The notes under the pieces are model-generated. The model was not told the origin of the DNA and made no database searches. It saw only the letters and a program-made list of their open reading frames with translations. Below are positions 53,414-63,607 of a stretch of DNA of 64,000 bases, piece after piece. Source of the stretch: JBNLBS01 sp050303415 (GTDB taxonomy: Bacteria > Pseudomonadota > Gammaproteobacteria > Methylococcales > Methylomonadaceae); contig JBNLBS010000008.1 of assembly GCA_050303415.1 (NCBI GenBank), forward strand, positions 1 to 64,000. Reading direction: 5' to 3'. A program made the translations under genes and the position numbers. Each line of letters begins with the position of its first letter. Position 1 is the first letter of the stretch.

Positions 53414-56203
53414 TTATCCGGTATTTCTCATCCCCGCCGCGATAGCATTAATTGTGCGTAATAGAGGTTGCAGCCAACGGCTTTCGGTTTGTGTGTCGGT
53501 ATCGGCGCGCATACGTTTTATCAAGGCAATTTGTATATAATTCAACGGTCCCAAATAATCGTTACGTCGCCGCAATGATGCGGCCAGAGCTGGGTTTTCG
53601 GACAGCAGTCTATCGCTCTCGGCAACCTCCAGAATCCAATCGACGCACCGTTGATGCTCACCGGCAATCAAACTATAAACCCGACGTCCGGTTTCAGGAT
53701 CGACACACAAACCGGCATATTCTTTAGCAATTTTCATATCCGACTTACTCAATGCCATTTGCGCGTTACTGAGTAAATTACGAAAAAAAGGCCAATCCCG
53801 GTACATACGACGCAAGGTTTCAAGTCGTTCCGGATTTCCGGCGCACCAAGAGGAAAGACTTAATCCGATTCCGTACCAGGCGGGAAAAGTCTGTCTGGAC
53901 TGTGCCCATGCAAACACCCAGCCGATTGCTCGCACCGAATTTTTAGATCGATCCTGTTTTTTACGATGCGAAGGCCTCGAGCCTATATTAAGCTGGCCGA
54001 TCTCACCCACTGGCGTGGCTTCGTAAAAATAGTCCAAAAATCCGGGGGTACGCTCGGTCAGTTCACGATAACCCTGTTCACCGATTTTTGCCAGTTCGTC
54101 CATTACCGCCAAATTTTCCTCGCTGTCGCGAAGCACCGGTTGAACCAGGCTGACGCTGGCTTTAAGCAGGCCGGTAATGCCCATCGTCAGTTCATACACC
54201 GCAGTTTCCATATTGTTATAGCGATAAAACAAGACCTCGCCCTGCTCGGTAAATTTGATTTGTCCGCGTACGGTATCAGGCGGCTGTGCCAGAATAGCTT
54301 CATGAGTCGGACCGCCACCCCGCCCTACGGTACCGCCACGACCATGAAACAAGCGGCATTTTAGCCCGCGTTGCTCGATTAATTCAGTCACTCGTCGTTG
54401 TGCTCTGGACAAGCCCCAGGCCGACGCCATAATACCGCCGTCTTTACAGGAGTCAGAATAGCCCAACATGATTTCCTGCCGGTCTTCCGAAACATTCAAT
54501 AACGCCTGATAGGTCGGAGTCTCCAAAAGCCGGGTTAGCACATCTTCGATTCTGTTTAAATCATCGATGGTTTCAAACAAAGGACTGACACCAATATGAC
54601 AATGCCATTGTCCGCCAACACGACCGACCAGTCCGCTTTGTGCCGCCAGCAACATCACTTCCAACACATGGCTGGCGGAATGGGTCATCGAGATCACATA
54701 TTTACCAAAGCAGTTGGAACCTATTTCACGCTGCATTCGTGCCATTACATCGAACAACTCCAGAGTTTCCAGCGTTGCTCTTGATAACTTGGCACGGTCA
54801 TACATTAACCCGCCCGGCGCACCAATAGCCTCGCTCAATAAATTCAACCGCCCGTCTTCATCCAATGCGTTGTAATCCAGAGCCAACGCCTCGGATAAAA
54901 TTTCGGCGACCGCTTGAGTATGTCGAGTAGATTCCTGCCTCACATCCAATTGCATTAAATGAAAACCGAAAGTTTCCGTCAGCCGTATAAAATCGCTTAG
55001 TTCAAGACGTGCAATATCTTCATCACCATGTTGCCGTAATGATTTATCGATCTGTCTCAAATCGGCCAAAAATTCCGCCGCACAAGAATAAGCATGCCGA
55101 TCAGGCAACTCGGGGTCATCCTGCAGACGCAGGTTAATCAGAAACAAAGTTCGTTCCATTCGATACTTCATCAACATCAATTTATGCCGATAAGGTTCCT
55201 GACCATAAAGGTTTGCCAAACGTAATACAGCTGGACCTAACAACTCCTGATCGAAACTTAGACTGGTTAAAAAATCTTCAGAAAATTCATTCAATCCGAC
55301 CGAGTGCGAAAGCTGGCCGGTTAACCCTTCCAGTCGTCTGATATATTCCTGCACAATAGTTTGCGCTTGTCGACGCAAAGCCAACGTAGTGATATCGGGT
55401 GTAACATTCGGGTTGCCGTCACGATCTCCGCCGATCCATGAGCCGTAGCTTAAAAAGCTTGGTATACGAATTTTTCCGGCAATGTCTTCCCCATAGACAT
55501 CTCTTAAAGCACGTTCGAAATTTCGATATACCAGGGTAGTCGCCTGAAAAAGAGACAAAGAAAAATAAAATAAGCCGGCATCAATCTCATCCGTCACCAC
55601 CAGTTTTCTGGAACGCACCTCATCGGTTTTCCATAGCAATTGCAATTGTGATTGCAGACGCTCCAGCGTTTCTTTACGCATAAAGCCTTTCAGGCCTCTA
55701 TTACTCAAAGCTTCCTGGGTCTGAAACACATTACGCAAAGCACCTTTTATCGTACGTCGCTTTGCTTCAGTCGGATGCGCTGTCATCACCGGCAGATAAA
55801 GCAATTCGTCCAACAGGTTTTGCAATTTATCGGCCGTCACACCTGACTCTTTTAAGGTAATCAAGGTATCATGAAATGACCCCGGCCAAAAATGACCCAC
55901 CTGTTGCTTACGTCTCTGTTTTAAATAATAAGATTCCTCGGCGATATTGAGCAGACTGAAATAATGGTTAAAAGCTCTAACCACCTCACTGCTGGCTTCA
56001 TCATCCAGGCCTTCAATAGTATTTTGCAGATGTTGTCTTTTTAAAACACTACTGTCGTGCAGCAATCTGGAAAATTGCCGCTGAAGCTTATCGACGGCCA
56101 AATAGACTTCAGGCTTGGCTTGGTCTTTCAATACCCGGTTTAATATCGATCCTAAAACGCGTATGGACTGACTGAGCTTTTTATCCTCATCAATTGTGTT
56201 CAC
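53414..56203 (-). CDS. ppc: Phosphoenolpyruvate carboxylase
   Basis: 929 residues from the GTG at 56203, preceded by AAGGGG; a longer frame from a TTG would add eight residues. Family landmarks: VMTAHPTEAKRRT near residue 150, SYGSWIGGDRDGNPNVT, GYSDSCKDGGIMASAWG, and FHGRGGTVGRGGGPTHEAI; C-terminal MRNTG end. It fixes bicarbonate on PEP to oxaloacetate to refill the TCA cycle, a role well suited to C1-assimilating bacteria. It separates nhaD (minus) from nhaR (plus). Confidence 0.97.
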   Translation of the reverse strand: MNTIDEDKKLSQSIRVLGSILNRVLKDQAKPEVYLAVDKLQRQFSRLLHDSSVLKRQHLQNTIEGLDDEASSEVVRAFNHYFSLLNIAEESYYLKQRRKQQVGHFWPGSFHDTLITLKESGVTADKLQNLLDELLYLPVMTAHPTEAKRRTIKGALRNVFQTQEALSNRGLKGFMRKETLERLQSQLQLLWKTDEVRSRKLVVTDEIDAGLFYFSLSLFQATTLVYRNFERALRDVYGEDIAGKIRIPSFLSYGSWIGGDRDGNPNVTPDITTLALRRQAQTIVQEYIRRLEGLTGQLSHSVGLNEFSEDFLTSLSFDQELLGPAVLRLANLYGQEPYRHKLMLMKYRMERTLFLINLRLQDDPELPDRHAYSCAAEFLADLRQIDKSLRQHGDEDIARLELSDFIRLTETFGFHLMQLDVRQESTRHTQAVAEILSEALALDYNALDEDGRLNLLSEAIGAPGGLMYDRAKLSRATLETLELFDVMARMQREIGSNCFGKYVISMTHSASHVLEVMLLAAQSGLVGRVGGQWHCHIGVSPLFETIDDLNRIEDVLTRLLETPTYQALLNVSEDRQEIMLGYSDSCKDGGIMASAWGLSRAQRRVTELIEQRGLKCRLFHGRGGTVGRGGGPTHEAILAQPPDTVRGQIKFTEQGEVLFYRYNNMETAVYELTMGITGLLKASVSLVQPVLRDSEENLAVMDELAKIGEQGYRELTERTPGFLDYFYEATPVGEIGQLNIGSRPSHRKKQDRSKNSVRAIGWVFAWAQSRQTFPAWYGIGLSLSSWCAGNPERLETLRRMYRDWPFFRNLLSNAQMALSKSDMKIAKEYAGLCVDPETGRRVYSLIAGEHQRCVDWILEVAESDRLLSENPALAASLRRRNDYLGPLNYIQIALIKRMRADTDTQTESRWLQPLLRTINAIAAGMRNTG

Positions 56204-56440
56204 GTAAATCCCCTTAAAAATTCTCAAATATATGCTTCGGACTGGTTAGCAAAGCCTGTATAAACATGTAGTTGGCTTACCGCCGAGTGGTTTAATTCAT
56301 GATTAGCTTGTCAAATCATAAATAAAGTCAGCAATGTGCCGGGCTTATCAACTGTTGATATAGAATATTACCCTTGTTTATTATTGTAAAATAGAATATA
56401 TAAAATATTTACATAGATAAAACCTATACAAACATCTATT

Positions 56441-57358
56441 ATGGAACGAATTAATTATCAACATTTGTTTTATTTTTGGCATGTCGCCCGTGAACAAAGT
56501 ATTACCCGCGCAGGTGAGAAACTACATTTGGCTCAACCAACCATCAGTAGTCAATTAGCCGTTTTCGAGCAGGTCATCGGTGACAAACTGTTTTATAAAC
56601 AAGGCCGCAAACAGATATTAACCGAAACAGGAAGAGTGGTATTTCATTACGCAGATGAAATCTTTTCTCTGGGACAGGAGCTGACCAATACCTTAAAAGG
56701 TCGACCCACCGGTCAGGGCATGCGCTTAACGGTTGGTGTGGCGGATGCATTACCCAAATTGGTGGTTTACAGAATGATCGAACCGGCATTTCACTTACCG
56801 GAACCGGTACAAATAATGTGCTATGAAGATAAAGCCGAACGACTGCTTGCAGAAATATCCTTACAGGGTCTGGACCTTGTGCTTTCCGATTCTCCACTGA
56901 CCCCGACCAGCGATACCAAAGCCTTCAATCACCTGCTAGGCGCCTGTCCGGTAACAGTCTTTGGTTCACCACAATTAGCAAATATCTATCGGAAGAATTT
57001 CCCTCGCTCATTAAACGGAGCCCCTTTTTTACTCCCGACTGGAAACACTGCGCTTAGACGCTCACTAGATCAATGGTTCGATACCGAAAGCATCAGTCCG
57101 AAAATTTTGGCGGAAATCGAAGACAGCGCCTTAATCAAAACCTTCGGCAGTGGAGGTACCGGGCTATTTGTAGCCCCCAGTACAGTCGAAAAAGAAATCC
57201 AGCTGCAATATAATGTTGAAATCATCGGCCATATAGCATCGGTGCAAGAGCGCTTTTACGCCATTACCGTGCGAAGAAAACTCAAACACCCGGCTGTCAC
57301 AGCCATACTGGAAAATGCGAAAGAGAAGTTGTTTTATAATATTGCAGATATATCTTAA
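56441..57358 (+). CDS. nhaR: LysR-type transcriptional activator NhaR
   Basis: 305 residues. The N-terminal helix-turn-helix reads NYQHLFYFWHVAREQSITRAGEKLHLAQPTISSQLAVFE. This FYFWHVAREGS type of opening is the NhaR subfamily of LysR proteins. The effector domain follows. In E. coli NhaR activates nhaA in response to Na+. Here the antiporter is nhaD, about 3.3 kb away beyond ppc, so regulation of nhaD is plausible but inferred. It is divergent from ppc. Confidence 0.9.
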   Translation: MERINYQHLFYFWHVAREQSITRAGEKLHLAQPTISSQLAVFEQVIGDKLFYKQGRKQILTETGRVVFHYADEIFSLGQELTNTLKGRPTGQGMRLTVGVADALPKLVVYRMIEPAFHLPEPVQIMCYEDKAERLLAEISLQGLDLVLSDSPLTPTSDTKAFNHLLGACPVTVFGSPQLANIYRKNFPRSLNGAPFLLPTGNTALRRSLDQWFDTESISPKILAEIEDSALIKTFGSGGTGLFVAPSTVEKEIQLQYNVEIIGHIASVQERFYAITVRRKLKHPAVTAILENAKEKLFYNIADIS

Positions 57359-57528
57359 TTTATTCGAATGTTGTACGTTTGGAACGCCGTCAAAACTATA
57401 CGGAAATATCTTACTTCAACTACAATTATCTTCTAATAGTTTTATATAATTTAATTGGGGAATAATAATCCGGTTTACATACACTCTCCCTTTGATTTGT
57501 TCTTTCGTTTTATTTATAAGGATTTAAA

Positions 57529-59538
57529 TTGTTGAATAAATTATCAATGAAAAATACGAAATTTTGGTTTTATCTCATTTCTCTGGCTGTAATTTACTTG
57601 ATATTAGCCAATATTGTACTGCAGTATTTTTCTAATTCCGGCAATGTTACTTTAGTGTGGTTTCCCGGTGGATTGGGATTGTCGATTTTGTTGATAGGAG
57701 GAATAAAATACTGGCCGAGCATTTTTATTGGTGCATTTACAGCCGGCATTTCAGTTGATGATCCCATTTGGGTTTCTTTAATCATTAGTATAGGCAATAC
57801 GTTTGAGTCTCTTACTGGCTTCTGGTTATTAACCAGATTTCTATGTTTTGATAGCAAACTTTCTTCATCGCGTGACTATTTAAGACTCTGTTTTACAGGA
57901 TTAATGTGTTCCTGGGTTAGCGCTTTAACCGGCCCCAGTGCATTATTATTTGCCGGTCTGATTAATCAGCCGAATTTTATTCATAGCATTCTGTGCTGGT
58001 GGCAAGGGGATGTACTTGGCATCCTCTTAGTAACTCCATTAGTACTAGTATGGCGGAAATTACCCCTCGAATGGTTATCAAGTACAAAAATAGCAGAAAC
58101 CCTTTGTTGTTTTGGCTTTGCCTTTTTATTTGGGCAAGTTATTTTTTTAGACTGGTTTGCATCTTTTTTTCAAAATCATCCCCCCGGTTATTGGGTGTTT
58201 CCGTTTGTTGTCTGGGCGGCCATACGTTTTGACTGTCGTGGCGCACTGCTGGTCATCTCGATAACAGCAGCACAGGCTTTATTAGGTATTAGTAACAATG
58301 TAGGAATTTTTTCAACAGCTTTTATTCAAACCAACCTGTTTAATTTCTGGTTTTATATATTCGCCTTAACGCTGGTTGGTATATTAGTTTCCCTCATTAT
58401 TAGTGAACGGGAACAAATTTCAAAGGCATTGTTAGAAAGCGAGGAACGCTGGAAGTTTGCCTTAGAGGGCGCTGGCGACGGTGTATGGGACTGGGACATA
58501 AAAAATGACCATGTTTATTTATCCAATCGATGGAAAGAAATGTTTGGTTATGACGGTAATGAAAAAGACAATACTTTTGAGGATTGGAAAAAATGTTTTC
58601 ATCCTGAAGAGGTACAGTCTTTTATTGAAGAAATGCAAAGTTGTTTAAATAAAAATAAATCACATTTAATCAAAGAACACCGGATTCAATGTAAAGACGG
58701 CAGTTGGAAATGGTCATTGGCTCGAGGTATGAGCATTCATGGTAAAGATGATCAGCCACATCGTATTATAGGGACTCATTCAGATATTTCTAAACAAAAA
58801 CGTGATGAAGAATTACTACAGGAAGCTAAAGAGGCTGCTGAAAAAGCCAATCTTGCCAAATCAGAATTTTTATCGCGAATGAGTCATGAGTTACGTACAC
58901 CACTAAATGCGATCTTGGGTTTTTCACAATTACTCAATACTGATGAAATGACTAATGATCAACATGAAAACGTCTGCGAAATTCTATTTGCCGGTCATCA
59001 TTTATTGGAATTGATTGATGATATTCTTGATATATCGAAAATTGAGTCGGGTCAATTTAAACTGAGAATAGAGTCATTAAAATTAAACCCCTTGCTAGAC
59101 CATAGCATATCACTATTGGAATCTTTGGCGAAAGAAAACACGGTTACTGTTATAGATAACATAAGTTCCGGCCCGAAATATTATATTAAGGCCGACATGC
59201 TTCGCTTAAATCAGGTCTTTATAAACTTATTGTCCAACGCCATCAAATATAACCGACCGGGAGGAACGGTAACATTAAACAACGAAGTCTCAAGACCAGG
59301 TGTTCTTAAAATAACTTTTACGGATACAGGAAATGGAATAGACCAAGAACAGATAAAAATGCTTTTTAAGCCTTTTGAACGCTTGGGTAAGGAAAATTCA
59401 GGAATTCAAGGCACAGGTATTGGCCTAAATGTCACGAAGAAACTTATTGAAGCAATGGATGGAAATATTACTGTCAGCAGCAAAGTCGGCGAAGGCAGCA
59501 TTTTTTCAATTGAACTGCCTATGGTTGAATACAATTAA
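57529..59538 (+). CDS. MASE1-PAS sensor histidine kinase
   Basis: 669 residues. The start is a TTG at 57529 with AAGGA 6 bases before; ATG at 57547 is the alternative but has no ribosome-binding site. The N-terminal 290 residues hold eight hydrophobic segments with the MASE1 form (VTLVWFPGGLGLSILLIGG, WWQGDVLGILLVTPLVLVW). A PAS/PAC domain follows (about 310-420, GAGDGVWDWDIKNDHVYLS), then HisKA with MSHELRTPLNAILGF and HATPase (NLLSNAIKY, DTGNGI, GTGIGL). No receiver or Hpt part, and no response regulator beside it. Confidence 0.92.
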   Translation: MLNKLSMKNTKFWFYLISLAVIYLILANIVLQYFSNSGNVTLVWFPGGLGLSILLIGGIKYWPSIFIGAFTAGISVDDPIWVSLIISIGNTFESLTGFWLLTRFLCFDSKLSSSRDYLRLCFTGLMCSWVSALTGPSALLFAGLINQPNFIHSILCWWQGDVLGILLVTPLVLVWRKLPLEWLSSTKIAETLCCFGFAFLFGQVIFLDWFASFFQNHPPGYWVFPFVVWAAIRFDCRGALLVISITAAQALLGISNNVGIFSTAFIQTNLFNFWFYIFALTLVGILVSLIISEREQISKALLESEERWKFALEGAGDGVWDWDIKNDHVYLSNRWKEMFGYDGNEKDNTFEDWKKCFHPEEVQSFIEEMQSCLNKNKSHLIKEHRIQCKDGSWKWSLARGMSIHGKDDQPHRIIGTHSDISKQKRDEELLQEAKEAAEKANLAKSEFLSRMSHELRTPLNAILGFSQLLNTDEMTNDQHENVCEILFAGHHLLELIDDILDISKIESGQFKLRIESLKLNPLLDHSISLLESLAKENTVTVIDNISSGPKYYIKADMLRLNQVFINLLSNAIKYNRPGGTVTLNNEVSRPGVLKITFTDTGNGIDQEQIKMLFKPFERLGKENSGIQGTGIGLNVTKKLIEAMDGNITVSSKVGEGSIFSIELPMVEYN

Positions 59539-59697
59539 CGAGCATCTACACGCACCAATTACCAGGGTCAGAAATCTGATTTTCCCGTACTGCATAATCC
59601 AGAATTCAATGGAATGTTTTATATACTTACAACAAACTCATTAGCCTTTAACGATAGACCAAGTCAGTAAAACGCTCTACAGGTGTAATCCCCCCAT

Positions 59698-60408
59698 TCA
59701 TCCAAACACCCGATCAATAAAATAGCAAACATCTTTCATTTCCTGTCGGCATAAATGGTGGCCGATTGGATATTCGTGCCATTGCACCGGGTAATGGCGT
59801 TCCTGTAGGATGTTGAACGCCGCTTTTCCGTATTCGATGTCTACAGCAGTATCCAGATTGCCATGCGCCATAAAAATAGGCGTATCGGCATTAGCCCACG
59901 TTGCTTTTTTTGCCAGTTCGTTTGCAGTGGATAGATAGGTAGACAATGCGACGACGCCGGCCAGTTTTCTTGGATAACATAGCGCTGTATGCAGGGCGAT
60001 ACAGCCGCCTTGTGAGATTCCCATTAATAGAATATTTTCACTGGCAATACCGGCCTCGATTTCCCGGTCGATCAATTGGTTGATTGCCATTGCCGACCTG
60101 TCGATACCCTTTACATCCGTTCTGGCATTTAACACTATTTCGGAAATGTCGTACCATGAGCGGGTGTTTAAGCGCCGTTCACCACTGGTCATCATATCCC
60201 GCACCGGGGCACTGGGGGAAATAAAACGGATATGCGCCTGTTTTTTCAATTTTAATAGCGGTGCGACAGATTCAAAATCATCGCCATCCGCGCCCAGGCC
60301 GTGAAGCCAGAAAATAGTATAACGCGGCTGTTTTTTACTGGGAATTTCAATAAATTCCAAAGTTTCTATCGGTTGCTGCCGGAACAAATCGGCCAGAAGT
60401 TGAAACAT
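59698..60408 (-). CDS. Carboxylesterase/phospholipase-type alpha/beta hydrolase
   Basis: 236 residues. IFWLHGLGADGDDFESVAP is the oxyanion region of the YpfH/EstB-like carboxylesterase family, the nucleophile is Ser in GISQGGCIAL, the Asp is in AHGNLDTAVD, and the His in PIGHHLCRQEM. All triad residues appear present. The substrate range is broad in this family (short acyl esters, lysophospholipids). It is convergent with the histidine kinase and has no clear functional partner. Confidence 0.92.
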   Translation of the reverse strand: MFQLLADLFRQQPIETLEFIEIPSKKQPRYTIFWLHGLGADGDDFESVAPLLKLKKQAHIRFISPSAPVRDMMTSGERRLNTRSWYDISEIVLNARTDVKGIDRSAMAINQLIDREIEAGIASENILLMGISQGGCIALHTALCYPRKLAGVVALSTYLSTANELAKKATWANADTPIFMAHGNLDTAVDIEYGKAAFNILQERHYPVQWHEYPIGHHLCRQEMKDVCYFIDRVFG

Positions 60409-60626
60409 GGGTTATTTTTAAGATAGGTTATTAATCCGTTGAAAGCATACCTGACCAACGAGCATCAGTCATAAGAAAACTGTTATTTGGCTGTCTTGTA
60501 AAAATTAAGACCTGATTTCCATTGTACAATGTTTGCAAGCCATATTAAGAGGAGATTTAAATCCTGAACCATTTTTTAAGTAAATACACAAAACAAGAAT
60601 CATTCATTGTTTTTAATCAGATCAAA

Positions 60627-62753
60627 TTACTTCTCGTCCAAATACCAGACTCCATCTGTGCCCAGTAAGCCTCTATCAAGCCACTGTGTAATGGTAGCGC
60701 AGTCTTTTTGAAAAATTTCCGGACACGCCTGCTCAGGCACCTTGTTTTGCTCTATATGGCTGAGCCAATCTTCCCATAACGCGATATTTTCTTTACTAAA
60801 CCGTTCGTCATCCATTTTACCCAGCGCATAGAGCTCAGCAGGTAATTTTCGGCCCTTGACACTCATCTGACCTAACCGCCTGACCACCAGTCCGGTTTGA
60901 TCTACAAAACCGACAAAATCATTTGTGACTATAATTTCCGTATTAAACAAACGAGTCAGGCTTTCAACCCTGGAAGCCAAGTTTAACGGATCACCTAACA
61001 CACCGAATTTTCTTACCCCGGCTTCCGGCCCGAGGTCACCCATAATTACCGTACCCACAGAAATCCCAACGCCGGCATTGATAATGGTTGAAATTTTCTT
61101 AAGCGTCTGCTCTTCAATTGTATCTTTATACCGATCCATCAGACCGGCAAAAAATTGTTTTTGCAGCTCAGCCAGCTCCACGCTGCCTTTAAGCGCATTG
61201 GTCAGAGCATCACCCGGTTGTCCTGCCTGGAAGGGCCAGTAGTAACACACCAGATCTCCAACGTAAGCTTCCAGCCAGCCATTATATTTATCCTGCAAAA
61301 CTATGGAGGTATCGCTTAAATAATCATTCATTAACCCCAACACATGGGCCGGATCCTTCAATAAACCGGTTACTGTCGTGTATCCGGCCAAATCACTCAT
61401 TAATACGACAGCCTGGCAACGACGATTTTGAAAGGATTCATTGGGTTTTAACGATAACAGCAAATGATGAATTTGTCGGGGCATATATTGACTGATTAAC
61501 TTACCTTCTTTTAAGCCAACCACAAGCTGCATAGTCAATACTTGCGCCATACCGACAATAAACCCTGACATGGAGGAGGTCACCGGCCACAACTGGATAA
61601 TCGGATTAAGAAAACACAAGGCAAGCAAACAACTAAAAAATATTAAGGTTACTAATAACAGATAGATTTGTTGCAAATATTTACCGGCCAGAACCCCGAT
61701 TATTGCCGCCAGCAGAAAAAGCATATATTTTATGACATCGATTGGTTCACGAGGATGATCCTGATTTAACAAGGTTTCGAGCGCATCCGCCAGGAACTGG
61801 GCACCGGGATTCATGAGCTGAGGACTAAACAGTGCCGTAGTCATAGGTGTGATGAAAATATCCGTCGATTCATTGGGTGCGGTGACCTGAAACACCACGA
61901 CCTTATCCTTAAACGGCATTGCAGCCTTTGCCGCAATCCGTTCATCACAGGAAGCCAATACACTCACGGGAAAGATTATCTTGTTGCCGGCAGTTTGAAT
62001 TTCAAAAGCGGGGACACTGTGTCTGATCCGTCTGCATCGACGACCGTCATTACATATTTCATCTTCCGGCTGATGAATTAATGCCTCCAAACCGTTCGGA
62101 TTGATAAATCCCGCCAAACTTAATACCGCATGATCTTCTGATAAATCAAACCAACGGGCTATTGGGCTATCTTTGGTTATAAGCCGATCACTTGCAACCA
62201 CGCCTTGTTCAGGAATGACTGCCGCCGCATCCCAGTCAAACAGTAAAAAATCGGGTAACCCCTGATCCTGATCAAGATAAGGCGCTATTCGGAAACGTTC
62301 AATAGCCTGCTCGCTCATTCTAAGCGGCGCATTGCCCAGGTCACTGTTATTGACCAGACATTGTTCTGTTGAAGCAATGGTACATTCCGGCTGTGACCAG
62401 CGCACACTACCATCGGTTTCCATGCATACAGCGTAGGGCATCTTACCCTCCATTTCCTTGGCGACCCTGGCATCAAGAAACACACCTTTAACCCCGGCTG
62501 CAACCAGCCGTTCTGCAGCCCTGGCAAATAACGGCAAAGCTTGCTTTCGCCCCACCCTGATCGGCACATCATCATCCAGGGCCACGATAGCGGAATGCTG
62601 CCAAACCGTTCTGGCCTGGAAAACCACCGCCGAATCATGTACCCAATAGTCAATTTTATTACCCAGGCCATGATCGACAAGATAAGCAACAGTAAAAGCG
62701 ACAACTATAAATATTAAACTCAGTTTCTTATTTATAATTGCATATCCCTTCAT
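60627..62753 (-). CDS. CHASE2-domain class III nucleotide cyclase, altered substrate motif
   Basis: 708 residues. A signal-anchor (about 9-26) precedes a CHASE2 periplasmic sensor (about 30-335), then three membrane segments (about 340-410) and a class III cyclase domain (about 445-645). Metal-binding D454 (MSDLAGYT) and D500 (VGDLVCYY) and the transition-state N591/R595 (NLASRVE) are present. The adenine-selecting Lys four residues before D500 is Ala (A496). The product may therefore not be cAMP, or activity may be low. It is last in an operon with two secreted proteins; the gap to the upstream gene is 11 bp. Confidence 0.85.
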   Translation of the reverse strand: MKGYAIINKKLSLIFIVVAFTVAYLVDHGLGNKIDYWVHDSAVVFQARTVWQHSAIVALDDDVPIRVGRKQALPLFARAAERLVAAGVKGVFLDARVAKEMEGKMPYAVCMETDGSVRWSQPECTIASTEQCLVNNSDLGNAPLRMSEQAIERFRIAPYLDQDQGLPDFLLFDWDAAAVIPEQGVVASDRLITKDSPIARWFDLSEDHAVLSLAGFINPNGLEALIHQPEDEICNDGRRCRRIRHSVPAFEIQTAGNKIIFPVSVLASCDERIAAKAAMPFKDKVVVFQVTAPNESTDIFITPMTTALFSPQLMNPGAQFLADALETLLNQDHPREPIDVIKYMLFLLAAIIGVLAGKYLQQIYLLLVTLIFFSCLLALCFLNPIIQLWPVTSSMSGFIVGMAQVLTMQLVVGLKEGKLISQYMPRQIHHLLLSLKPNESFQNRRCQAVVLMSDLAGYTTVTGLLKDPAHVLGLMNDYLSDTSIVLQDKYNGWLEAYVGDLVCYYWPFQAGQPGDALTNALKGSVELAELQKQFFAGLMDRYKDTIEEQTLKKISTIINAGVGISVGTVIMGDLGPEAGVRKFGVLGDPLNLASRVESLTRLFNTEIIVTNDFVGFVDQTGLVVRRLGQMSVKGRKLPAELYALGKMDDERFSKENIALWEDWLSHIEQNKVPEQACPEIFQKDCATITQWLDRGLLGTDGVWYLDEK

Positions 62754-62764
62754 CGCTGTTGATT

Positions 62765-63526
62765 TCAGAAATGAATATTATAGACAGTATCCTGCTCTAC
62801 ATCGATAATGGGAGCGGAAAACACCGCTGCCGCAACACAGTCTCCCAGCTCCTTATCCTGAGCGGATTCGGCACCATTGACATCAATCGATAGATTACTA
62901 ATCTGACCCGAGTTTTTAAGCATCCAGCTTACATCCAGCGCAGAGTCATTCTGATACAGATCACGGCATAAATTAATTTCTGCCTTAATTCCCTCAAGGT
63001 CTGGTCCCGGTTTATTGGTCTTTTCGGACTTATCAGTCATTGTGAAAATACTACGCATTTTGACCGATGAGGTTCTTTCTACCGTATTTGCACTGACTGT
63101 AGTTGGCTTAATGGCCGCGATAGCACAGAAAAAGACATTCTTCTTCTGTTCAGAGTCACAAACTAATTTGCTTTTAGATTTCATGGCACAATGAGTTAAA
63201 CCCTGCGGTGCCAACCAGGGAGACGTTAATGAATCGACAGTAATATTAACCGCCTGAGTATGTCTATTCTGACAAATCATCTGAAAATTGTTATCAGAAC
63301 CGGCATTGATATACAACCAAAGCCTCGCATTGGGTGCCAAAGCCACGGTACTGCCAATCCCCAGTGCTGAGTGCTGTTCACAGTCATTACTTGTTATTGC
63401 TGCGCCTCTACTTTTGTCCTGCAAAAATTTAATAACGCCACATTCTTCTGCCTGGGCCGTTATTTGAAAACTCAGCATTATCAACAATGCAATACTTGTC
63501 ACTAATTTACCGTACATAGATTTCAC
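62765..63526 (-). CDS. Secreted protein of unknown function
   Basis: 253 residues with a signal peptide (1-26, TSIALLIMLSFQITAQAEE). The mature part has eight Cys, including CGVIKFL, DCEQHS, ICQNRH, HCAMKS and VCDSEQ, so disulfides are probable. No family recognised. It lies between the 119-residue secreted protein and the CHASE2-cyclase on the same strand (82 and 11 bp gaps), which suggests a common function, perhaps as a periplasmic input to the CHASE2 sensor. That link is inferred from position only. Confidence 0.7.
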   Translation of the reverse strand: MKSMYGKLVTSIALLIMLSFQITAQAEECGVIKFLQDKSRGAAITSNDCEQHSALGIGSTVALAPNARLWLYINAGSDNNFQMICQNRHTQAVNITVDSLTSPWLAPQGLTHCAMKSKSKLVCDSEQKKNVFFCAIAAIKPTTVSANTVERTSSVKMRSIFTMTDKSEKTNKPGPDLEGIKAEINLCRDLYQNDSALDVSWMLKNSGQISNLSIDVNGAESAQDKELGDCVAAAVFSAPIIDVEQDTVYNIHF

Positions 63527-63607
63527 CTAATCATTTTAAAAATTTTAACTGTTCAGTAAATCCCAGTCGCTCTTATGATCACTACCGTAGATTTCATCGG
63601 TTCCACA

